Assembly (NCBI RefSeq): GCF_002797375.1
Contig: NZ_KZ454941.1
Span: forward strand, 1,373,191 to 1,437,190
DNA length: 64,000 bases
Direction: 5' to 3'
From: Bacillus sp. FJAT-42315
Lineage (GTDB): Bacteria > Bacillota > Bacilli > Bacillales > Domibacillaceae
This document shows positions 58,301 to 64,000 of the stretch, piece after piece. A program made the translations under genes and the position numbers. The number at the start of each line of letters is the position of its first letter. Position 1 is the first letter of the stretch. Under the pieces are notes generated by a model. It had not been told where the DNA came from, searched no databases, and worked only from the letters and a program-made list of their open reading frames with translations.

Positions 58301-58360
58301 AGCAAGGAAGGAGAAGGAACGACCATTATGATTTCATTACCAGAAAGGAGATTGAGATGA
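55307..58360 (+). CDS. hybrid sensor histidine kinase with two kinase modules
   Basis: 1017-residue sensor: signal-anchor helix; extracellular galactose-binding-like/7TMR-DISM-type domain (~35-190); seven hydrophobic helices (~200-425); HisKA with HELRTPLNGI (His ~445); HATPase with DTGIGIPSRDL and GLGLGLSITKN; receiver domain with ILVVDDDH and LMLVDLMMEEM (Asp ~740); then a LytS-type kinase with VTPHFVYNTLNTIIGL (~827) and a second HATPase with IQPLVENAVFHGI. ATG at 55307 suits the AAGGA spacing better than ATG at 55301. Overlaps its response regulator by 4 nt. Ligand unknown. Confidence 0.9.
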   Translation: MKKNITIIVAIIMLFLSVFLFENWGYFESGTRKIVKDGELTLTEADLQGNSVWQLDGEWSFYPNELLSPTQSLEPYEENRLVIPVPKTWDDYVEPNAEGVSVGTYHLKIHVSRDGEYGFYIKTIRQANRVFINGEEVGGIGNPSQSAATFEKENDDKYVVFGKSENQVIDLMVHVGNQSYPKAGILYPIQFGEKDGIQKGYLWRMLVDIVGIVGYIVFGLIYLISYWQNRKRKEELFFGLFALSFGFHLSLINQKWFFVLNSDIDMNVQVSMQLGTALLALASMTLFVYYMFPQLVNQRMIVGVIILLAVSFLVYSVYSFFSAPVDLKSEELFFRQNIYILVLILVVFYNVFVLMKAVFLDLEGIKYLLIVLASLFCYAVLVSLNFLFGVPIDHIALLLFSLVLLGFSSLLSYRTNVSYEKAQKLSAELTAYNRMKDEFLLKTSHELRTPLNGILNVSKALMEGMQGPLKRAQQENVMLIHNVTKRLEHLVEDLLFSSNYMTGEVRVSMQVVPVTVMNEVIEEVKVFVQNLNNIQLICNIDEVLPPMYTDELRFKQVLYNLVYNAFRYTEQGEISVRAEVQDEMLKIQVSDTGIGIPSRDLEHVFNAFYQVNPHNEKGGLGLGLSITKNIVEALNGQIKVSSQLGKGTTFTFTIPLATEAMIEIAAAQVSATNETEILKLELPIEHFVDGKTILVVDDDHLNIKVLVDALIQEGYSIIAVDNGFDAINYLNTMKVDLMLVDLMMEEMSGYDLCRQVREDYDMLELPIIILTAVVKHTDLVLSLEVGANDYLQKPIDMDELLIRIRSYLAVRQSSVEAIENEMNFLYAQVTPHFVYNTLNTIIGLSYTNIDQTREALYCLSTYFRAKLNVHYRHTSVSLEEELELVQAYLYIEQMRFGDRLAVKYDIDETIDVRIPALTIQPLVENAVFHGISKKQEGGTIELSVQRDGDFVCIKIQDDGVGIPEAEQQRLMNKQNPRIGFSNPFKKIKLMKNASFQLLSKEGEGTTIMISLPERRLR

Positions 58361-59457
58361 ATATCGTAATCATTGATGATGAAAAAATAGCCATCGACGT
58401 CCTAACGATTATGTTGAACAAGCTACAACAGTTTTCGATTAACATCAAAGGGGCATTCACGTATGCACAGGATGCTTTCCCGCTGTTAGATAAAGAATCA
58501 ATTGATATTGTGTTTTTAGATATGGAAATGATCGAAGTGCACGGGTTGAATGTCGCACAATATTTGCTAGAAAACTATCCATCTATACAAGTGATCTTTG
58601 TCACCGCCCATTCTCAGTTTGCGGTTGATGCTTTTGAAGTGAATGCAGTGGATTATTTGTTAAAGCCAGTACATGAAAAGCGATTAATTAAAGCGCTAAA
58701 GAAGGCGGAAAAATCAATAATCCATGTTGACAATAGGCAAAGAAACAATGCGTTTTATGTCCGTACGCTAGGTAGCTTTCAATTGCTCACCCCGAATAAA
58801 GAAGTAGTCAAGTGGCGTACAAAAAAAGTGAAAGAATTGTTTTTGTATTTATGGATGAATAGAAATAGACTGGTGCTCAGTTCAGTTATTAAAGAAGTAC
58901 TTTGGCCTGGAATAGATGAAGAAAAGTCTACGGCTAACTTACATACAGCGATTTATCATTTAAGAAGAGTGTTTAAGCCACAAGGAAATGAGCAGCCCGT
59001 TATATTAGTAAATAATTGCTATCAGTTACAAGTAGAACTGACTAGTGATTATGGAGAATTAAATGCAATGTTAGAACAAGATCGATACAGTGAAGCAGCC
59101 ATTCAAAAAATATTACATTTGTTTAATGGCGATTTTTTATTAGGAGAAGAGTATGAATGGGCTATACAGTTAAAATATCAGTTGAAACAGCGGGTATTAC
59201 ACGCACTTGAGAGCTACATTCAGAGTGCAGAAGCTGAGGAACACTTGGTGTTAAAACTACAAGTTTTGCAGAAAATGCTAGAGTTAGATGAATATAATGA
59301 AGAGTATATGTATGAGATGCTCCTATTTCTCATTAAACAAAATAAAAAATCGGATGTTGTGACATTTTATCAAACGGTGAAGCAACGATTAGAAGATGAA
59401 TTAGGCGTGGATGTTCCACAACGTTTTCAAGAAGCATACCAACATTATTTGAAGTGA
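58357..59457 (+). CDS. SARP-type response regulator
   Basis: 366 residues: receiver domain with IVIIDDEKIAID and phospho-acceptor IVFLDMEM (Asp 55), Thr in FVTAHS and Lys in LLKPVHEKR; a winged-helix DNA-binding domain (~130-210, WRTKKVKELFLYLWMNRNRL); and a bacterial transcriptional activator (BTAD, TPR-like) domain (~225-366) with DFLLGEEYEWA. Partner of the preceding hybrid kinase. Target genes are not evident. Confidence 0.9.
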   Translation: MNIVIIDDEKIAIDVLTIMLNKLQQFSINIKGAFTYAQDAFPLLDKESIDIVFLDMEMIEVHGLNVAQYLLENYPSIQVIFVTAHSQFAVDAFEVNAVDYLLKPVHEKRLIKALKKAEKSIIHVDNRQRNNAFYVRTLGSFQLLTPNKEVVKWRTKKVKELFLYLWMNRNRLVLSSVIKEVLWPGIDEEKSTANLHTAIYHLRRVFKPQGNEQPVILVNNCYQLQVELTSDYGELNAMLEQDRYSEAAIQKILHLFNGDFLLGEEYEWAIQLKYQLKQRVLHALESYIQSAEAEEHLVLKLQVLQKMLELDEYNEEYMYEMLLFLIKQNKKSDVVTFYQTVKQRLEDELGVDVPQRFQEAYQHYLK

Positions 59458-59483
59458 TAGGAAACTAAAGTATTGAAGTGGAG

Positions 59484-59520
59484 CCCTCTAGTTAAACTAT
59501 AATTGTCTAGCTAGAGGGTT
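59484..59520 (+). terminator. possible terminator after the response regulator
   Basis: CCCTCTAG/CTAGAGGG stem with a 20-nt loop, followed by TTGTGTG. Confidence 0.45.
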
Positions 59521-59580
59521 GTGTGTTAGTTACATTTATTAACAGAGTTCGTGTCGGTATGTTAGATAAAGGAAATTTTA

Positions 59581-60846
59581 TTATTTCCCTCTCTCAATCT
59601 TCTCATAAATCCCCGAAAGTGCCTGTTCAAATTTCCCTGTTTTCTTCGGTTCGTAATAGCGTTTGTTTTTTATTGTATTCGGCAAATATTGCTGTTTGAC
59701 CCAGCCGCTTTCAAAGTCATGTGGATATTGGTATTCCAGTCCACGCCCCAGTTCTTTCGCTCCTTGGTAGTGAGCATCTTTTAAATGACCAGGAACATCT
59801 CCACTTTTGCCGGCACGAACGTCGGCGATTGCGGCATCAATGGCAGAAATGGCAGAGTTTGATTTCGGCGATAAGCACAGCTCGATCACAGCAGAAGCAA
59901 GCGGGATTCGTGCTTCTGGGAATCCGATTTTTTCGGCTGTTTGAATGGCGGAGAGTGTACGTGGTCCCGCTTGTGGGCTCGCAAGGCCGATATCTTCATA
60001 AGCGATCACGAGCAATCTTCTTGAAATGCTCGGCAAATCGCCTGCCTCGATCAATCGGGCTAAATAGTGAAGAGCCGCGTTGGCATCACTGCCTCGAATC
60101 GATTTTTGAAAGGCGCTTAACACATCGTAATGAGCATCGCCATCTTTATCATGAGAGAAGCTTTTCTTCTGTAAGCATTCTTCGGCAATGTTTCGATGGA
60201 TGAAAATGCATCCATCGTCATTGTGTGGAGTCGATAAGACAGCGAGTTCCAGTGCATTTAACGAACTGCGAACATCGCCACCACTGGCTTGTGCGAAATG
60301 GTCTAGCGCAGTCTCTTCGATTTCTACTGGATATTTTCCAAGTCCTCTTTCTTCATCTTTCAACGCTCTCGATAATGTTTTTTTAATTTGTTCAGGTGTG
60401 AGCGGTTTTAATTCGAAAATTTGACAGCGGCTACGAATCGCGGGGTTAATGGCATGGTAAGGATTGCTTGTTGTGGCGCCAATTAACGTAATCATCCCGT
60501 TTTCTAAAAAAGGCAACAAAAAATCTTGCTTGCCTTTATCGAGACGATGCACTTCATCAAGTAGTAAAATCACTTTCCCAGACATTTTCGCTTCTGCGGC
60601 GACAATTTCCATATCCTTTTTGTTGCTTGTGACGGCATTCAAAGTGCGGAAGGCATATTTCGTACTGCCGGCGATCGCACTAGCAATCGACGTTTTTCCA
60701 ATGCCAGGTGGTCCGTATAAAATCATTGAGGATAGTTGTTTCGCCGCAACTATGCGGTGAATAATTTTCCCTTCATCAACTAGATGGTTTTGTCCAACGA
60801 TTTCTTCAATTGTTCGTGGGCGCATGCGAAAGGCTAATGGTTTCAT
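59581..60846 (-). CDS. rarA: RarA (MgsA) replication-associated recombination ATPase
   Basis: 421-residue AAA+ protein acting at stalled replication forks. Walker A ILYGPPGIGKTSIA, Walker B VILLLDEVHRLDK, sensor GATTSNPYHAINPA, and the C-terminal tetramerisation domain. N-terminus MKPLAFRMRPRTIEEIVGQNHL. In B. subtilis this gene (yrvN) adjoins tcdA; here it marks the right end of the accessory block. Confidence 0.95.
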   Translation of the reverse strand: MKPLAFRMRPRTIEEIVGQNHLVDEGKIIHRIVAAKQLSSMILYGPPGIGKTSIASAIAGSTKYAFRTLNAVTSNKKDMEIVAAEAKMSGKVILLLDEVHRLDKGKQDFLLPFLENGMITLIGATTSNPYHAINPAIRSRCQIFELKPLTPEQIKKTLSRALKDEERGLGKYPVEIEETALDHFAQASGGDVRSSLNALELAVLSTPHNDDGCIFIHRNIAEECLQKKSFSHDKDGDAHYDVLSAFQKSIRGSDANAALHYLARLIEAGDLPSISRRLLVIAYEDIGLASPQAGPRTLSAIQTAEKIGFPEARIPLASAVIELCLSPKSNSAISAIDAAIADVRAGKSGDVPGHLKDAHYQGAKELGRGLEYQYPHDFESGWVKQQYLPNTIKNKRYYEPKKTGKFEQALSGIYEKIERGK

Positions 60847-61016
60847 ATGTATTCCTCATTTCTTTTCCCGAGTCTTTTTCTCCACTTTACCATATAGAAT
60901 CAGGTATGATCATGTTATTTGTCTACTGATCTATGCTATAATAGCGGAAGCGACCGTTTGAACTGGTACAATTTAGATGGGTATAATAAGGTATATATGA
61001 ACAGGGGATTCAGTGG

Positions 61017-61106
61017 ATGAAACAGCAAGGGAATATGATGGTTAGGCTAATGATCTTTACGATTGGCCTTTTATTTATGTCTCTTGGCATTGTGTTGTTA
61101 AATTAA
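61017..61106 (+). CDS. 29-residue membrane peptide between rarA and cymR
   Basis: ATG behind AGGGGA encodes MKQQGNMMVRLMIFTIGLLF followed by MSLGIVLLN. One membrane helix. It resembles the first helix of YczE/YitT-type proteins and could be a small conserved membrane peptide or a truncated relic. Confidence 0.5.
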   Translation: MKQQGNMMVRLMIFTIGLLFMSLGIVLLN

Positions 61107-61151
61107 CAAAGTAAATCAACGGAAACAAGAAACTAATCGAGGTGTAAATAT

Positions 61152-61571
61152 ATGAGAATTTCAACTAAAGGTCGATATGGTTTGACGATTATGATTGAAT
61201 TAGCGAAGCGACATGGAGAAGGGCCGACTTCTTTGCGAGTGATTGCGGAGGCTCATAATTTATCTGAGCATTATTTAGAGCAGCTGATCGCACCGCTCCG
61301 TAATTCTGGGCTAGTTCGCAGTATTCGCGGGGCTTACGGTGGCTATGTGCTGGGGAGAGAGCCGGAAAGCATTACAGCTGGTGACGTCATTCGCGTGCTA
61401 GAGGGACCGATTAGCTTAGTAGAAGGAATTGAAGACGAAGAACCAGCGAAACGAGAGCTGTGGATTCGCATTAGTGACGCGATTAAAAACGTACTAGAAA
61501 ATACGACGTTAGATGATTTAGCCAAGCATACCGATCAAGGTGAATCTGACGGCTATATGTTCTATATTTAA
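61152..61571 (+). CDS. cymR: CymR, Rrf2-family cysteine metabolism repressor
   Basis: 139-residue regulator that, with CysK, represses sulfur-assimilation genes. Rrf2 winged helix MRISTKGRYGLTIMIELAKR, LRVIAEAHNLSEHYLEQLI and SIRGAYGGYVLGREP; no Fe-S cysteines, as in CymR rather than IscR. Precedes iscS and mnmA, as in B. subtilis. Confidence 0.95.
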   Translation: MRISTKGRYGLTIMIELAKRHGEGPTSLRVIAEAHNLSEHYLEQLIAPLRNSGLVRSIRGAYGGYVLGREPESITAGDVIRVLEGPISLVEGIEDEEPAKRELWIRISDAIKNVLENTTLDDLAKHTDQGESDGYMFYI

Positions 61572-61583
61572 GGGGTGATCGAT

Positions 61584-62729
61584 ATGCAACGAATTTATTT
61601 AGATCACGCGGCGACTTCGCCTGTTCATCCAGAAGTCATTGAAGTAATGAGTGTTCAAATGGCTGAAGTATTTGGTAATCCATCGAGCATTCATTCATTC
61701 GGACGAGCAGCACGCCATGTGGTAGACACAGCTAGAACGACGATTGCTTCAAGCATTGGTGCCGATTTTAATGAAATTATTTTTACAAGTGGTGGAACAG
61801 AAGCGGATAATTTGGCGATTGTTGGTACCGTGCGAGCGATGAAGGAACAAGGTCGTCATATTATCACAACATCCATTGAGCATCATGCGGTGTTACATAC
61901 GTGTGCACAGCTAGAGAAAGAAGGCTTTGAAATCACATACTTGCCTGTGAATGAACAAGGGATTGTTCAAGTAGAGGATGTGAAAGCGGCGCTTAGAGAA
62001 GATACGATTTTAGTTTCGATTATGTATGGAAACAATGAGGTAGGATCGATTCAGCCGATCGCAGAAATTGGTGAACTGTTACAAGATCATCAAGCGTCTT
62101 TTCATACCGATGCGGTCCAAGCGTACGGGCTACAAGCGATTGATGTCAAAAAAGAGCAGATTGATTTATTAACGACATCAGGTCATAAAATCAATGGGCC
62201 TAAAGGCATCGGCTTTCTTTATGCGAAAGAAGGGCTTGCTTTATCACCAACAGTATTCGGCGGTGAGCAAGAAAGAAAGCGTCGGGCCGGAACAGAAAAT
62301 GTGTCAGCGATTGTTGGGTTGGCAAAAGCGGTAGAAATCGCCGAAGCAAGTCGAGAAGAAAAAAGGCAGCAGTATATCGGTTTTAAACAGCAACTGCTTG
62401 ATAATTTATCCGTTCATCAAGTCGATTTCCATTTAAACGGATCACTTGAGCAAGCGTTACCTCACGTGATAAACTTAAGCTTTCCTGGAACGGATGTCGA
62501 GGCGATGCTTGTCAACCTTGACCTTGCAGGTGTTGCGGCTTCTAGCGGCTCCGCTTGTACAGCGGGAGCGATTGAACCGTCACATGTACTAGTAGCGATG
62601 TTTGGCAAAGAATCCGATCGTCTTCGCAATTCGATTCGTTTTAGCTTTGGATTAGGAAATTCATCCGAGCACATTGAACAAGTAGGAAAAGTGATTGCCC
62701 AAATTACTGCCCGCTTAACGAAAGCGTAA
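61584..62729 (+). CDS. iscS: Cysteine desulfurase for tRNA thiolation (YrvO/IscS)
   Basis: 381-residue PLP enzyme; PLP lysine in TSGHKINGPKGIGF and persulfide cysteine in SSGSACTAG. Adjacent to mnmA, to which it passes sulfur directly in B. subtilis. ATG at 61584 behind AAGGGGTG; a GTG nine bases earlier is inside that ribosome binding site. Confidence 0.95.
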   Translation: MQRIYLDHAATSPVHPEVIEVMSVQMAEVFGNPSSIHSFGRAARHVVDTARTTIASSIGADFNEIIFTSGGTEADNLAIVGTVRAMKEQGRHIITTSIEHHAVLHTCAQLEKEGFEITYLPVNEQGIVQVEDVKAALREDTILVSIMYGNNEVGSIQPIAEIGELLQDHQASFHTDAVQAYGLQAIDVKKEQIDLLTTSGHKINGPKGIGFLYAKEGLALSPTVFGGEQERKRRAGTENVSAIVGLAKAVEIAEASREEKRQQYIGFKQQLLDNLSVHQVDFHLNGSLEQALPHVINLSFPGTDVEAMLVNLDLAGVAASSGSACTAGAIEPSHVLVAMFGKESDRLRNSIRFSFGLGNSSEHIEQVGKVIAQITARLTKA

Positions 62730-62753
62730 GCAAAAAGAAAGAGAGTGGACTGA

Positions 62754-63869
<1,116 letters not shown>

Positions 63870-63877
63870 ATAGCTGG

Positions 63878-63917
63878 AAAAACCTTTGAAGCGTCTTATT
63901 GCTTGAAAGGTTTTTTC
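63878..63917 (+). terminator. terminator after mnmA
   Basis: AAAACCTTTGAAGC with GCTTGAAAGGTTTT, followed by T-run. Confidence 0.88.
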
Positions 63918-63925
63918 TTTGTATA

Positions 63926-63934
63926 TGTTATAAT
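63926..63934 (+). promoter_or_regulatory. extended -10 promoter of the next gene
   Basis: TGTTATAAT, an extended -10 element with a perfect TATAAT, between the mnmA terminator and the last start codon. Confidence 0.55.
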
Positions 63935-63963
63935 TTTTTTATCAAAACAGTTAGAGGTGGATT

Positions 63964-64000
63964 ATGGATAAAAATTTACAAGGTATTGAGTTTTTACAGC
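63964..64000 (+). CDS. start of a TPR-type protein (YrrB position), cut by window end
   Basis: ATG behind AGAGGTGG; the first residues MDKNLQGIEFLQ are all that is visible. In B. subtilis mnmA is followed by yrrB, a TPR repeat protein; assignment rests on that context only. Confidence 0.5.
   Translation, partial: MDKNLQGIEFLQ

Overview
The window is chromosomal DNA of an endospore-forming Bacillaceae (low-to-mid GC, AGGAGG ribosome binding sites, TTG/GTG starts, spoIVFA/spoIVFB, spo0B, safA, spoVB, T-box leaders, 6S RNA). For most of its length the gene order follows the B. subtilis minD to mnmA segment. One departure is an RNase G gene between spoIVFB and rplU, which B. subtilis lacks.

Layout. 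0-8 kb: 3' end of minD, spoIVFA-spoIVFB, rng, the L21 leader with rplU-prp-rpmA, then spo0B-obg-pheB-pheA. 8-13.5 kb: NAD synthesis, with nadS-niaR divergent from nadB-nadC-nadA around a candidate NiaR operator. 13.6-16.5 kb: spore envelope genes safA, a CotS-like kinase-fold gene and a CoxA-like lipoprotein. 16.5-16.8 kb: an apparently free-standing, strongly structured minus-strand RNA with its own promoter and terminator. 16.9-27 kb: ruvA-ruvB, a DUF2905 gene, queA-tgt-yajC, membrane protein genes, spoVB, comN and secDF. 27.1-33.2 kb: a LapA-like gene, recJ split by a 2.8-kb group II intron that encodes a reverse transcriptase/HNH protein, and apt. 33.4-39.8 kb: relA-dtd, T-box-hisS-aspS, 6S RNA and tcdA.

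From about 40.7 to 59.5 kb an accessory block separates tcdA from rarA, which are neighbours in B. subtilis. It holds a DUF2089-type regulator with a membrane partner, a YtrA-like GntR/ABC transporter operon, a yndGHJ-like cluster, a YcdB/YcdC-like gene that appears to start at ATT, a T-box-controlled argS, an unknown coiled-coil protein, a DMT exporter, an AraC regulator, a remnant of an exported-protein gene, and a two-component system made of a double-module hybrid kinase and a SARP-like response regulator. Two copies of a roughly 154-nt structured repeat with compensatory base-pair changes sit inside this block.

The last 4.5 kb returns to conserved order: rarA, a 29-residue membrane ORF, cymR, iscS, mnmA and the first codons of a gene at the yrrB position.

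The observations most worth following are the covarying repeat pair, the intron inside the catalytic DHH motif of recJ, the minus-strand RNA upstream of ruvA, and the ATT-start gene.
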